Assembly (NCBI GenBank): GCA_016124615.1
Contig: WGNF01000006.1
Location: 219,259-283,258 of the forward strand
Source: Paracoccaceae bacterium
Lineage (GTDB): Bacteria; Pseudomonadota; Alphaproteobacteria; Rhodobacterales; Rhodobacteraceae
Direction of reading: 5' to 3'
DNA: 64,000 nucleotides
Part shown: in pieces, positions 7,076-16,982 of the stretch
Layout of the letters: every line of letters begins with the position of its first letter
Numbering within the stretch: position 1 is the first letter of the stretch
Notes under the pieces: generated by a model
The model's database searches: none
Told to the model about the DNA's origin: nothing
Seen by the model: only the letters and a program-made list of their open reading frames with translations
Position numbers and translations under genes: made by a program

Positions 7076-7273
7076 TCACCATGTCTCTTGCACGACCTCG
7101 ACCTGATGCGAGGTCATCAGGCGCATCAGGGCGGGGTGGTTGTGGATGAAGGACGACGCCTCGCCATCGCCGCACCCGGCCAGCGGCAGCGTGGCGAGAA
7201 GCGCGGCGATCAGCGTGCGGGTCGGGCAGGTGCGGCGCGGGGTCAGTCGAGCAGCGTCTGGAATTCGCGCCAT
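7076..7273 (-). CDS. Putative small lipoprotein
   Basis: A 65-codon frame whose middle reads [21 protein letters not shown], a textbook lipoprotein signal with lipobox LAGC, leaving a mature peptide of only ~32 residues ([18 protein letters not shown]). It starts inside the last codons of thyX (31-base overlap) and is co-directional. The start is uncertain: the ATG at 7273 would place about 18 residues before the hydrophobic core, with only a poorly spaced G-rich site. The signal-sequence pattern argues for a real gene; the product's role is unknown. Confidence 0.42.
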   Translation of the reverse strand: MARIPDAARLTPRRTCPTRTLIAALLATLPLAGCGDGEASSFIHNHPALMRLMTSHQVEVVQETW

Positions 7274-8148
7274 TCCCCCTTGCTCATGCCCGAGGTTTCC
7301 TGCGTCACCGTCTCACCCTTCAGCATCCGCTTCACGCAGTCGATCGCACGCGCGGAGAGTGTGGCACCGCCCATCCGGTAATCCTCGAAGGCGTGGAAGG
7401 CGAGCGGCACCCAGTCGGCGACGAGGCGGGCGATGGCCTCGGCATAGACGCGGATTTCGTATTGCGCGTGGGCGTCGGCGCGCAGCCGCAGGAAGTGGAA
7501 CAGGTTGTGCAGGTCCACCTTCCAGTACCACTGGGTATAGATGTTCATCGGCAGGTTCATCCGCGCCAGTTCGCGGGCAAGGCCCTGCTGGCCGTCCTGC
7601 GACAGCATCGCCTCGTAATGGTCGTACATCTGGCCTGCGTCGGATTTCAGCAGCGCCAGCACCCGTGCCGCCTCTTCGCCCGCCAGCACCGCGCCGCGGC
7701 CCTGGTTGTTGACGGTGCTTTGCGCCGCGAGTTGATCGGGGGCGGGGATGTAGAATTCACGGTCGAGGATCGAGTAGCGGGCGGAGTATTCGTTGACGTT
7801 GGCGGTGCGGTGGCGGATCCACTGCCGCGCGACGAAGACCGGCAGTTTGACGTGCAGCTTGATCTCGCACATCTCGAACGGGGTCGAATGCCAGTGCCGC
7901 ATCAGGTAGCGGATCAGCCCCTCGTCGTTCTGCACATGCTTGGTGCCCGCGCCATAGCTGACGCGGGCGGCCTGCACGATGGCGGCATCGTCGCCCATGT
8001 AGTCGATGACGCGGACAAAGCCGTGATCGAGCACGGGTTGCGCGCGGTAAAGCTGCGCCTCCATCCCTTCCGACACCGCGCGAAGGGTCAGGCGCGGCGT
8101 GGCGCGGGCGGCCTCGATTTCGGCGATCTGGTCGGGGGAAAGCGGCAT
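7243..8148 (-). CDS. thyX: FAD-dependent thymidylate synthase
   Basis: A 301-residue flavin-dependent thymidylate synthase that methylates dUMP to dTMP with methylene-tetrahydrofolate and NADPH. Seen: [19 protein letters not shown] around residue 110, the defining RHRxxxxNEySxRY motif, plus [20 protein letters not shown] near the C-terminus. The frame is open to 8265, but the ATG at 8148 has GGAGG 4 nt upstream and starts the conserved protein. Slightly longer than short bacterial ThyX (~220-250), as is common in alphaproteobacteria. Divergent from the surface lipoprotein gene. Confidence 0.95.
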   Translation of the reverse strand: MPLSPDQIAEIEAARATPRLTLRAVSEGMEAQLYRAQPVLDHGFVRVIDYMGDDAAIVQAARVSYGAGTKHVQNDEGLIRYLMRHWHSTPFEMCEIKLHVKLPVFVARQWIRHRTANVNEYSARYSILDREFYIPAPDQLAAQSTVNNQGRGAVLAGEEAARVLALLKSDAGQMYDHYEAMLSQDGQQGLARELARMNLPMNIYTQWYWKVDLHNLFHFLRLRADAHAQYEIRVYAEAIARLVADWVPLAFHAFEDYRMGGATLSARAIDCVKRMLKGETVTQETSGMSKGEWREFQTLLD

Positions 8149-8354
8149 GGGGCCTCCATAAGGCAGAGATGAGTCGTTGCGCCACTGTATCTGGGGGGTG
8201 GCCGCGTGAAAACCACGAGATGCGGTGGCGCGGCACGGCGGCCACGCGCGCGGGCAATCTGCCACAGCCGAATTGACTTTTTCACCCCCGATGCGGAGAG
8301 TGATGAAAAGACGCGAAAAGCGTATTAAATCATATCATGGCGCGGGGCAGTCGC

Positions 8355-9425
8355 ATGAAATTCGGTTACGCACTGGCAGCAGTGGTGGCGCTTGGCGCCT
8401 GCAGTGGCAATCCCTTGGGCGATACGACATCGGGATCGGGAAGTTCATCCTCCGGCAGTTCGTCATCGGGAAGCTCGTCGTCGGGCGGGATCAGCGGGTC
8501 CACGACCCTGCCGCCGGGAACGACCTCGCCCACCGCCAGCAGCAACATCGTGCGCTACGAGGCGACCGACGGGACGACCGGTTCGGGCTATGCGACCAAC
8601 GTGGTCTATGACGCCGGAACCGACACGTTCACGGTGCAGAACCTGCCGTTCTCGGGCGCCAAGACCTTCAATCGCGGCACGGCGGTATCGCAGCTTGGGG
8701 TGACGACGAACGGGGTCAGCCCCTTCGCGGTCTACGAAGGGCCGACGACGGCGGCGGACGCGATCACCGGCACCTCGATCAGCCAGTTCGGCTATCGCGC
8801 GATCTACGCGGTCAGCCCCAGCGGCAAGACCCAGGTCGGCATCGTGCGGACGGGCGACTTCATCAACTACGGCTTCGGCGGTTATGTCTATCAGCGCAAC
8901 GGCGGCGTGACGCTGCCGGCAAGCGGGCAGGCGAACTATTCGGGCAACTACGCGGGCCTGATCGACTTCGACGGCCAGGGCGGGCTGGAATACACGACCG
9001 GCACGATGGCGATGGCGATTGACTTCACCGCCTTCAACACCTCGCAGACCGGCACCGGGGTGAACGCGGTTTCCGGCACGGTGTCGAACCGGCAGATCTA
9101 TGACATCAATGGCAACGTGGTCACGCCCAGCGTGCTTGCGGCGCTGTCGACGCAGCAGCAGGTGACGATCACCGCGCTGCCGACATTGGTCTTTACCGTG
9201 CAGCCCAGCGTGATGACGGCGAACGGCGAGATCGCGGGCGATGTCACCAGCTCGCTGCCCGGCAAGAACGGGCCGACGGCCTACGAAACCGGCACGTACT
9301 ACGCCGTGCTGGCGGGCACCAACGCCAGCGAAGTGGCGGGCATCATCGTGGTCACCTCGGCGGCGCCGGGCGCCACGGGCGTGACCCAACGCGAGACGGG
9401 TGGCTTCATCGCGCAGCGGCAGTGA
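8355..9425 (+). CDS. Surface lipoprotein with TbpB-like C-terminal barrel, probable Slam substrate
   Basis: A 356-residue protein. The first residues MKFGYALAAVVALGAC form a lipoprotein signal with lipobox LGAC; a second ATG at 8337 would spoil it, so 8355 is taken. Next comes a low-complexity linker of SSSSG repeats (about residues 26-50), then a beta-rich domain ending in QRETGGFIAQR, similar to the ends of transferrin-binding-protein-B-like beta-barrel domains. The Slam-type exporter gene overlaps its stop by 4 bases (GTGA), so this lipoprotein is its likely cargo, displayed on the cell surface. Ligand unknown (iron or heme binding would be a guess). Confidence 0.75.
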   Translation: MKFGYALAAVVALGACSGNPLGDTTSGSGSSSSGSSSSGSSSSGGISGSTTLPPGTTSPTASSNIVRYEATDGTTGSGYATNVVYDAGTDTFTVQNLPFSGAKTFNRGTAVSQLGVTTNGVSPFAVYEGPTTAADAITGTSISQFGYRAIYAVSPSGKTQVGIVRTGDFINYGFGGYVYQRNGGVTLPASGQANYSGNYAGLIDFDGQGGLEYTTGTMAMAIDFTAFNTSQTGTGVNAVSGTVSNRQIYDINGNVVTPSVLAALSTQQQVTITALPTLVFTVQPSVMTANGEIAGDVTSSLPGKNGPTAYETGTYYAVLAGTNASEVAGIIVVTSAAPGATGVTQRETGGFIAQRQ

Positions 9426-10789
9426 CCGGCGGGCGGCAAAAGGCGCGGCACCTGTGCCTGGTGCTGGCGCTGTGCATGGCCGCGGGGCCGGGCACGGCTG
9501 CAACACTGACACCGGATAGCTTGCGGGCCGACGGCTTCAAGGCCATCGCAGCGGGGCAGGCGGAGGCGGCGCACGGGATCGCGCTGGCGCTGTTGCAGCG
9601 CGATCCGAATGACTTTCTGGCACTGATCCTGCGGTCACGCTCGGCCCGCGCGCTGGGGCAGTTCGGCGAAGCGCGGAATGCGGCGCGGGCGGCCTGGTCC
9701 CTGGCAAAGACCCCGGCCGAACGGTATTCGGCGGCGATGGTGCGGGCACAGGCGCTCGCCTCATCCGAGGATCGCACGGCGGCGCAGTTCTGGTTGCGGC
9801 GGGCGGTGCAACTTGCCCCCGATCCGCAGGCCAAGGCGGTCGCGATCCGGGACTTCACCTATGTGCGCGACCGCAGCCACTGGTCGTTCCAGATCGAGGC
9901 TTCGGTGGTGCCGTCGTCGAACGTGAACAACGGCAGCGCCAACAGCACGATCGAGTTGCTGGGCCTGCCCTTCGTTCTGTCGGGCGATGCGCAGGCACTG
10001 TCGGGGCTGGTCGGCACGCTGGGGGTGACCGGCATCTACCGGCTGACGCCGACACAGACCACGGTGACCCAGCTTCGGTTCAGCGGGCTTGCGCGGCACA
10101 ACTGGTTAAGCACCTCGGCGCGGGCGCAGGCCCCCGGCGCCAAGGGATCGGACTATGACTACAGCGCGGTCGAGACCGGCGTGGTGCAGCAGTGGCGCTC
10201 GGGCGTCACTTCGCTCGCGATCTACAACTGGGGCGTGACGGCCGGGCACAACTGGTATGGTGGCGCCGACCTGTCGAACTACCTGCGCCTGCAGGGCGGG
10301 GTCGACCGGCCGCTGAACGCGATCTACAGCGGCAACCTTGGTTTCACGCTGGAACGGCAGGCCCGGCAGGATGTGCGCGATCGTTCGGCGACGGTGGCGA
10401 CGGGCACTGTCGGCGTGACGCGGCGCCTTGCCAACAGCGATCAGGTCAGCCTGACGCTGGGTGACCGCTTCACCCGCTCCAATGCCGTGGACGTTCAGCA
10501 CACCACCAATTTCGCGCAGATCAACTGGACCAAGGCGAAACCGGTGCTGGGGGTGAAGCTGGGCGCCAGTCTTTACGTGGCGCACGAAAGCTATGCCGTC
10601 TTTCCGCTGTCCGTCGATGGGCGGCGCGACCTCAACATGACCGCCGACCTCAGCATGCTGTTCTCGCGGGCCAGTTACATGGGGTTTTCGCCCAGCGTGG
10701 ACGTGCAGTTCCAGCGCGTGCATTCGAACGTCAGCCTGTACGAGACGCGCGACATCGGCATCGCGGTGGGCGTCAAGTCGGACTTCTGA
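9422..10789 (+). CDS. Slam-like (type XI secretion) outer-membrane lipoprotein exporter, DUF560 family
   Basis: A 455-residue protein with a cleavable signal (LCLVLALCMAAGPGTA), a tetratricopeptide-rich periplasmic part (about residues 30-140, with paired helices such as LLQRDPNDFLALILRSRSARALGQ), then a long beta-barrel (about 150-455) of alternating aromatic strands ending RVHSNVSLYETRDIGIAVGVKSDF. The dSN-x-LY-x-x-R plus terminal Phe signature is that of surface lipoprotein assembly modifiers. Family members carry lipoproteins or soluble proteins across the outer membrane. Starts with GTG inside the stop of the lipoprotein gene, so the two are coupled. Confidence 0.75.
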   Translation: MTGGRQKARHLCLVLALCMAAGPGTAATLTPDSLRADGFKAIAAGQAEAAHGIALALLQRDPNDFLALILRSRSARALGQFGEARNAARAAWSLAKTPAERYSAAMVRAQALASSEDRTAAQFWLRRAVQLAPDPQAKAVAIRDFTYVRDRSHWSFQIEASVVPSSNVNNGSANSTIELLGLPFVLSGDAQALSGLVGTLGVTGIYRLTPTQTTVTQLRFSGLARHNWLSTSARAQAPGAKGSDYDYSAVETGVVQQWRSGVTSLAIYNWGVTAGHNWYGGADLSNYLRLQGGVDRPLNAIYSGNLGFTLERQARQDVRDRSATVATGTVGVTRRLANSDQVSLTLGDRFTRSNAVDVQHTTNFAQINWTKAKPVLGVKLGASLYVAHESYAVFPLSVDGRRDLNMTADLSMLFSRASYMGFSPSVDVQFQRVHSNVSLYETRDIGIAVGVKSDF

Positions 10790-10849
10790 CCTCGCCCCCG
10801 CGCATCGCCGTGCTATGTTCCGCCGCGCAACGGCAAGAAGGATGAGGCA

Positions 10850-11278
10850 ATGACGATCCGCTACCTGCACACCATGGTCCGCGTGCTGGACCTTGAAACC
10901 TCGATGGCGTTCTACCGGCTGCTGGGGCTGAAGGAAACGCGCCGGTGGGAGAATGAGGGGGGCCGCTTCACGCTGGTGTTCATGGCCCCCGAGGGGCAGG
11001 AGGAGTGCCCGGTGGAGCTGACATGGAACTGGGACGGCGATCCGGGCCTGCCGTCGGACAGCCGCCATTTCGGCCATCTGGCCTATGAGGTCGACGACAT
11101 CCATGCCACCTGCGCGCATCTGATGGCCAATGGCGTGACGATCAACCGGCCGCCGCGTGACGGCCGGATGGCCTTTGTGCGCTCGCCCGACAATATCTCG
11201 ATCGAGATCTTGCAGAAGGGCGCGGCGCTGACCCCGGCGGAGCCCTGGTTGAGCATGGCCAACACCGGGCACTGGTGA
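10850..11278 (+). CDS. gloA: Lactoylglutathione lyase (glyoxalase I)
   Basis: A 142-residue VOC-fold metalloenzyme that converts the methylglyoxal-glutathione hemithioacetal to S-lactoylglutathione. Seen: LHTMVRVLDLETSMAFYRLLGL at the N-terminus with the first metal histidine, VELTWNW with a metal glutamate, HFGHLAYEVDD with the second histidine and SIEILQK with the last glutamate: the four expected ligands. Length normal. Starts at ATG 10850 with AGGATGAGG upstream. The barrel-protein gene follows 4 bases after the stop, so they are probably co-transcribed. Confidence 0.9.
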   Translation: MTIRYLHTMVRVLDLETSMAFYRLLGLKETRRWENEGGRFTLVFMAPEGQEECPVELTWNWDGDPGLPSDSRHFGHLAYEVDDIHATCAHLMANGVTINRPPRDGRMAFVRSPDNISIEILQKGAALTPAEPWLSMANTGHW

Positions 11279-11282
11279 GCGG

Positions 11283-11798
11283 ATGGTCCGGCCGGGGGCG
11301 CTTTGTCTGTTGGCGGCTCTGGCCGGGCCGGGGCTGGCGCGGGCCGACGGGATCGTCGGCCCGGATCGCTATGTCGGCGTCATCCTCGGGTCGGATCACA
11401 TCGGCAGCGCGCATCTGAACAACGTGAACCCCGGCCTGACCTACGGCCGCATCTGGCCAACGGCGCGGCCGGGCGTGAATTACTTCGTCGAGGGCGGGGT
11501 GTTCTACAACAGCTACCGCGAAATCTCGCCGCTGCTGGTGGCCGGGGTGGCGGTCGATGTGGGGTCGATCGGGCCGGTGCGGTTTCGCGTCGGGGTCGAG
11601 GCGGGCACGGCCTATTACAAGACGCTGGCGGGCGAGTTGAAGCGGGACTACGGCATCCCGAACCTTGGCGGCTTCATCCCCATCGTCGGGCTGAGCCTGT
11701 CGGCGCAGGTGCGCCAGACCGAGTTCCGGCTGACCACCGTGCCCGCGGGGCGCAACGTCAAGGCGATCATCAACCTCAGCGTGGCGCAGCATTTCTGA
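11283..11798 (+). CDS. Outer-membrane beta-barrel protein, function unknown
   Basis: A 171-residue secreted protein: signal sequence (CLLAALAGPGLARA), then short amphipathic strands such as YVGVILGSDHI, NYFVEGGVFYNSYRE, VRFRVGVEAGTAYY and KAIINLSVAQHF, ending in phenylalanine as outer-membrane barrels do. The HLNNVNPGLTYGR start and G-x-Y-NS strand recall a family of small PagP-like barrels annotated hypothetical; an acyltransferase role is possible but unproven. It lies 4 bases after gloA. Convergent with the MarR gene. Confidence 0.6.
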   Translation: MVRPGALCLLAALAGPGLARADGIVGPDRYVGVILGSDHIGSAHLNNVNPGLTYGRIWPTARPGVNYFVEGGVFYNSYREISPLLVAGVAVDVGSIGPVRFRVGVEAGTAYYKTLAGELKRDYGIPNLGGFIPIVGLSLSAQVRQTEFRLTTVPAGRNVKAIINLSVAQHF

Positions 11799-11807
11799 GC
11801 CGCCGCG

Positions 11808-12305
11808 TCAGTAGATATAGCGGATCTGGTCGGCCCAGTACCGTTCCATCCGTTTCAGGGCGCTGTTGATCTGGTCGATGCCGTCGATACCCAGCACGCC
11901 GCGCGCCACCAGCCCCTCGGCGTGGCGGGCGAAAAGGTCGGTGATGACGGCGCGCACGCGGCGGCCCTTCTCGGTCAGCCGCACGCGCACCGATCGGCGG
12001 TCGATCTCGGATCGCTGGTGGTGCATGTAGCCGAGTTCCACCAGTTTCTTGAGGTTGTAGCTGACGTTGGAGCCCTGATAGTAGCCGCGGGTTTTTAACT
12101 CGCCCGCCGTCACCTCGTTTTCACCGATGTTGAACAAGAGAAGCGCTTGCACCGCGTTGATTTCCAGCAGGCCGAGCCGCTCGAACTCGTCCTTGATGAC
12201 GTCGAGCAGCAGCCGGTGCAGCCGTTCGACCAGCGCAAGGCTGTCAAGATAGCCCGACAGCAACGCATCGCGCGGGCCGTCTTTCAGCGGGGCATGGATG
12301 CTCAT
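11808..12305 (-). CDS. MarR-family winged-helix transcriptional regulator (LdtR/PetP-like)
   Basis: A 165-residue regulator. Seen: VERLHRLLLDVIKDEFERLG dimerisation helices, INAVQALLLFNIGENEVTAGEL, the recognition segment GYYQGSNVSYNLKKLVELGY, and the wing DRRSVRVRLTEKG. The segments are highly conserved in the alphaproteobacterial LdtR/PetP branch of MarR, which controls wall L,D-transpeptidase or cytochrome-related genes in other species; its targets here are unknown. The ATG at 12305 has GGAG 6 nt upstream and is preferred to the ATG at 12320. No target-like partner is beside it. Confidence 0.88.
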   Translation of the reverse strand: MSIHAPLKDGPRDALLSGYLDSLALVERLHRLLLDVIKDEFERLGLLEINAVQALLLFNIGENEVTAGELKTRGYYQGSNVSYNLKKLVELGYMHHQRSEIDRRSVRVRLTEKGRRVRAVITDLFARHAEGLVARGVLGIDGIDQINSALKRMERYWADQIRYIY

Positions 12306-12377
12306 CACCGTCTCCACCATCAGATCCGGGGGCAGAGTCGGGGTAAAAGCCGAACATTCGGTTAAACTGCGACCGAT

Positions 12378-12653
12378 TCAGCCTTTCGGCGCCAGCCGGG
12401 CGCGCGCATGGGTGCCGATCTGCGCCACCAGCGGGGCATAGGCGTCAGGCGGCGCGGTGTGGCCGGTGAACCAGGTGTAAATTTCCTGATCATTCTCGGT
12501 CATCATCGCGTCGAACAGGTCCAGCGTGGCGGTGTCGAGCCCGGCAAGGCTGTCATCGGCCCAGGGGCCGAAGATCAGGTCCATCTCTTTCATGCCGCGG
12601 CGCCAGGCGCGCATCCGCATCCGCTTCAGCCGGTCGTCAGGGGCTTCGCTCAT
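12378..12653 (-). CDS. sdhE: FAD assembly factor SdhE (succinate dehydrogenase assembly factor 2)
   Basis: A 91-residue helical protein with the defining RGxxE motif (RRGMKEMD at about residues 18-25) and the downstream DLIFGPWADDSL and FDAMMTENDQEIYTWFTG signatures. SdhE promotes covalent flavinylation of succinate dehydrogenase subunit A. Unusually, it starts within the stop (ATGA, 12650-12653) of an XRE-type regulator, so the two are translated together. sdh genes themselves are not in the window. Confidence 0.9.
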   Translation of the reverse strand: MSEAPDDRLKRMRMRAWRRGMKEMDLIFGPWADDSLAGLDTATLDLFDAMMTENDQEIYTWFTGHTAPPDAYAPLVAQIGTHARARLAPKG

Positions 12654-13051
12654 TGCCGGGCTTCCGACAGCGCAAGCCGCATCCGCTTTTCCAGCCGCCC
12701 GAGTTGTTCGGCCATGCGCCCCGCCTCGGTGCGCAAGGTGCGCATTTCGGCCAGTAGCGCCTGGGCATCGACCGAGGCCGGGATGGCCTCTACCGGCTCG
12801 TCAAGGCCGTCGCCGCGCCCGGTCAGCAGCCACATGATCGAGACGTTAAGCATGCCCGCCAGCATCTGCAGCCGGTTGGCGCGCGGGTCGGCCACGTCGT
12901 TTTCCCAGTCCTGCAAGGTCTTCAACCGCACGCCCAGACGGCGGGCGAGGTCGGCCTGGGTCAGGGCCGCCGCCTCGCGCGCGCCGGCCAGACGATCGCC
13001 GAAAGTGGCAGCCTCTTCGCTGAACCATCCCGGTTGGGTATCGGATGCCAT
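12650..13051 (-). CDS. XRE-family helix-turn-helix regulator
   Basis: A 133-residue protein: residues ~15-75 form a Cro/CI-type helix-turn-helix (FGDRLAGAREAAALTQADLARRLGVRLKTLQDWE, then LQMLAGMLNVSIMWLLTGRG), and the last ~40 residues are a heptad-like charged helix (LLAEMRTLRTEAGRMAEQLGRLEKRM) that probably dimerises it. The sdhE start overlaps its stop by 4 bases. The tight coupling to sdhE is conserved-looking, but its target is not known; control of respiratory assembly is only an inference. Confidence 0.85.
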   Translation of the reverse strand: MASDTQPGWFSEEAATFGDRLAGAREAAALTQADLARRLGVRLKTLQDWENDVADPRANRLQMLAGMLNVSIMWLLTGRGDGLDEPVEAIPASVDAQALLAEMRTLRTEAGRMAEQLGRLEKRMRLALSEARQ

Positions 13052-13079
13052 CTTGCCTCTCCTCTTCGATATCGCTTGA

Positions 13080-14342
<1,263 letters not shown>

Positions 14343-14352
14343 CGGGGGCCCG

Positions 14353-14766
14353 ATGGCGGGCGATCTGCCGGACTATTACTTTCGCATCCGCGAGAATGGC
14401 GCCGCCGTGTTCCGGGTTGATACCGAGAACCGGCAGCGCCGCATCGAGCTTGAGCCGATCGCCGTTGCCAACCTGCGCAACGGCGAGATCAAGCCGCAGG
14501 GCGACCGCAAGCTGACCCCGGAAGAGACCGCCCGCATCAAGGCGTGGATGGCCGAGCGGGCCGAGGTGCTGGCGCGCCGCGACGTGGATGACATCCACCG
14601 CGCGGTCGATCACCTGAACCTTACCGCGCAATGGGTCCAGACCCGGGCGAGCGACGCGCAACTGGAAGACGTGACGGATGCGCTGTTGCTGGCGATGCAC
14701 GATCTGCGCACCGTGCTGGTGCGCAAGAAGGCCGAACGGCTGACCGGCGGGGCGACCGGCGACTAG
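14353..14766 (+). CDS. Conserved hypothetical protein downstream of aspB
   Basis: A 137-residue hydrophilic protein without signal or membrane segment. Seen: an N-terminal beta-like part (YYFRIRENGAAVFRVDTENRQRRIELEPIA) and a C-terminal helical half (DIHRAVDHLNLTAQWVQTRAS, DALLLAMHDLRTVLVRKKAER). It follows aspB by 10 bases and is probably co-transcribed. It looks like a protein found widely in Rhodobacterales, but I cannot name a function. Confidence 0.7.
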   Translation: MAGDLPDYYFRIRENGAAVFRVDTENRQRRIELEPIAVANLRNGEIKPQGDRKLTPEETARIKAWMAERAEVLARRDVDDIHRAVDHLNLTAQWVQTRASDAQLEDVTDALLLAMHDLRTVLVRKKAERLTGGATGD

Positions 14767-14774
14767 CGGCGGAT

Positions 14775-16124
14775 TCAGGCCCGCGTCAGACCGCGCCAGA
14801 ACCGCGCCATCATCAGTGCCGCCGCGCACATCAGCCCGATCACAAGGCCAAGCCAGAGGCCGACGCCGCCAAGCCCCAGCGGGAAGGCGATGATATAGCT
14901 GGCCGGGATGCCGATGACCCAGTAGCTGAGTGCCGCCATGATCATCGGCACGCGGGTGTCCTGCACACCGCGCAACAGGCCGAGCGCCATCACTTGCAAC
15001 GCATCGAAGAACTGAAACAGCGCGGCGACGGCCAGCAGGCGCGCGCCGAAGGCAAGGATGCGCGCGGCCAGGGGGTCATCGGGGTTGACCCAAAGGCCGA
15101 CCAGATCGCGCGGCAGGGTCAAAAACAGCGTCACCGCGAAAAGCGCGAAGCCAAGCGACAGGGCGATGGCGGCAACGGCGCCATCGCGCAGGCCCTGCGG
15201 GTCGCGCCCGCTGGCCCGCCCGGCACGCACCGTGGCGGCCTGGCTGAGCCCGAGGTGAACCATGAAGGTCAGACCCGCAAGTTCAAGCGCGATGCCGTGG
15301 GCGGCAAGCTCTACCGTGCCGATCCAGCCCATCATCAGTGCCGAGGCGTTGAAAAGGCCGCCTTCGGCCAGCCCGGTCAGCCCGATCGGCCAGCCCAGAT
15401 GGAACACGCGGGCAAAGGCGGGCCAGTCGGGGCGCCAGAACCGCACGAACAGGTGGAACCGGCGCAGCATCGGGTTCAACGCTGCATAAAGGCCGATGAC
15501 GGCGAGCGTCAGCATCTGGGTGGAAACGGTGGCAAGGGCGGTGCCGCGCACCCCAAGCTCTGGCACGCCCCAGTTGCCGAAGATCAAGAGCCAGTCGAGG
15601 CCGATGTTCAGAAACACCGCCGCCACCGTGGCCCAAAGCACCACATGCGTGCGTTCCAGCGCCGAAACGAAGCTTTTCAGCACCATCACCAACAGGGCGG
15701 GCGCCATGCCGAAGCCCGCGATGCGCATGAAGGATTGCGCATTCGCCGCGACATCGGGCTGCTGGCCAAGAAAGCCGAAGATCGGCCCCGAGAACCAGAA
15801 GATCGGCAACGCGATGACCGAGAACAGCAGCGACAGCCACATGCCCATGCGGGTCACCCGGCGCACCTCGGTTTCGTCGCCGTCGGCGGCGGCCGAGGCG
15901 ACCATCGGCATCACGCCGATGGCGAAACCGGACCCGAAGATGAAGATGATGAAAAAGCTCGACGCGCCCAGCACGACGGCGGCAAGGCCCGGCACCGAAT
16001 ACCAGCCCATCATCACCGTGTCGGTGACGTGCAACGCCATCTGCGCAAGGTTGGAACCGATGAGCGGAAGGCCCAATACCAGCAACGCCCGCACATGGGC
16101 ACGATATGTCAGGGGAGCAGTCAT
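14775..16124 (-). CDS. MATE-family multidrug/Na+ antiporter
   Basis: A 449-residue protein with about twelve hydrophobic segments in two homologous halves, typical of NorM-like MATE exporters that extrude cationic drugs against Na+ or H+. Seen: LGLPLIGSNLAQMALHVTDTVMMGWYS at the N-terminus (the conserved P-x-x-x-x-x-x-D-x-x-M-x-G region) and the matching LGWPIGLTGLAEGGLFNASALMMGWIG at the start of the second half. The open frame extends far upstream on this strand, but the ATG at 16124 begins the family similarity. No clear Shine-Dalgarno sequence. Convergent with the hypothetical gene before it. Confidence 0.9.
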   Translation of the reverse strand: MTAPLTYRAHVRALLVLGLPLIGSNLAQMALHVTDTVMMGWYSVPGLAAVVLGASSFFIIFIFGSGFAIGVMPMVASAAADGDETEVRRVTRMGMWLSLLFSVIALPIFWFSGPIFGFLGQQPDVAANAQSFMRIAGFGMAPALLVMVLKSFVSALERTHVVLWATVAAVFLNIGLDWLLIFGNWGVPELGVRGTALATVSTQMLTLAVIGLYAALNPMLRRFHLFVRFWRPDWPAFARVFHLGWPIGLTGLAEGGLFNASALMMGWIGTVELAAHGIALELAGLTFMVHLGLSQAATVRAGRASGRDPQGLRDGAVAAIALSLGFALFAVTLFLTLPRDLVGLWVNPDDPLAARILAFGARLLAVAALFQFFDALQVMALGLLRGVQDTRVPMIMAALSYWVIGIPASYIIAFPLGLGGVGLWLGLVIGLMCAAALMMARFWRGLTRA

Positions 16125-16235
16125 GCCCGAGCCATATCCGTGGCCGGTAACAGTGGCAAGCGGGCGAGAGGGGGGCTTTTCCCCGCGCCCGCGCCGCCCT
16201 ACTGTCGCCGCGCAGCGAACATGGAGGTTTTCGCG

Positions 16236-16895
16236 ATGGTCACCCTTTACGGCGTCGCGCGCTCGCGCGCCTCGCGCCCGCTTTGGCTGCTGGCCGAGAT
16301 CGGCATGGACTATCGGCACGAGATGGTGATTCAGGGCTATCGCCTGCCCGACGCCAAGGCGGCGGACGCGCCGCTGAACACCGCGTCGGCCGCCTATCTG
16401 GCGGTGAACCCGCAGGGGCAGATCCCCTGCCTGACCGATGGCGATCTGGTGCTGACCGAGTCGCTGGGGATCACGCTTTACCTTGCCAAGCGCTATGGCG
16501 GCGATCTGGGGCCGCGCGATCTGGCCGAAGATGCGTTGATGGTGCAATGGGCGCTGCATGCCGCCACCGGCATCGAGGGCCCGGCGCTTGAAATCATGTA
16601 TGTGCAGGCCGACGGCGGTGCCGAGACGCCCGAAGGGCAGGCGGCCATCTCGGTCGCGGCCGAAAAGCTGCGCCGCCCGCTGAAACGGCTGGAGGCGCAT
16701 CTGGCCGGGCGCGACTGGCTGATGGGCGACCGCTTCACCGCGGCCGACATCAACAGCGCGGAATGCATCCGCTATGTGGCCGGGCATCCGACCCTGCTGG
16801 GCGAGTTCCCGCGGCTGAAGGACTGGCTGGCCCGCTGCCAGGCCCGCCCGGCATTTCAGGCGATGTGGGCGATGCGGATGGCAGAGCCCGCCTGA
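16236..16895 (+). CDS. Glutathione S-transferase family protein
   Basis: A 219-residue protein with an N-terminal thioredoxin-like domain (VTLYGVARSRASRPLWLLAEIGMDY; the serine/arginine pair at the active-site turn, cis-proline motif QIPCLTDGDLVLTESLGITLYL) and an all-helical C-terminal domain with the N-capping box FTAADINSAE. GSTs conjugate glutathione to electrophiles or act as peroxidases; the substrate is unknown. The ATG at 16236 has GGAGG 8 nt upstream; an upstream in-frame ATG (16221) overlaps that site. A bidirectional hairpin follows. Confidence 0.88.
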   Translation: MVTLYGVARSRASRPLWLLAEIGMDYRHEMVIQGYRLPDAKAADAPLNTASAAYLAVNPQGQIPCLTDGDLVLTESLGITLYLAKRYGGDLGPRDLAEDALMVQWALHAATGIEGPALEIMYVQADGGAETPEGQAAISVAAEKLRRPLKRLEAHLAGRDWLMGDRFTAADINSAECIRYVAGHPTLLGEFPRLKDWLARCQARPAFQAMWAMRMAEPA

Positions 16896-16910
16896 ACCCC
16901 GAAACGAAAG

Positions 16911-16934
16911 ACGCCCGGAGAACCCCCCGGGCGT
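16911..16934. terminator. Bidirectional hairpin terminator between GST and cold-shock genes
   Basis: A perfect 8-bp stem, ACGCCCGG (16911-16918) with CCGGGCGT (16927-16934), lies between two convergent genes. It lacks a strong T run, so efficiency is uncertain. Confidence 0.55.
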
Positions 16935-16982
16935 TCCGCGTCTGAGGAGGCGCGGGGCAGTCCGCTGTCGCGGCGAATGCGG

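Noticed and set aside
14631..16895. 754-codon frame ending in the GST
   Set aside because: Only the last 219 codons are a known protein; the rest is antisense to the MATE gene.
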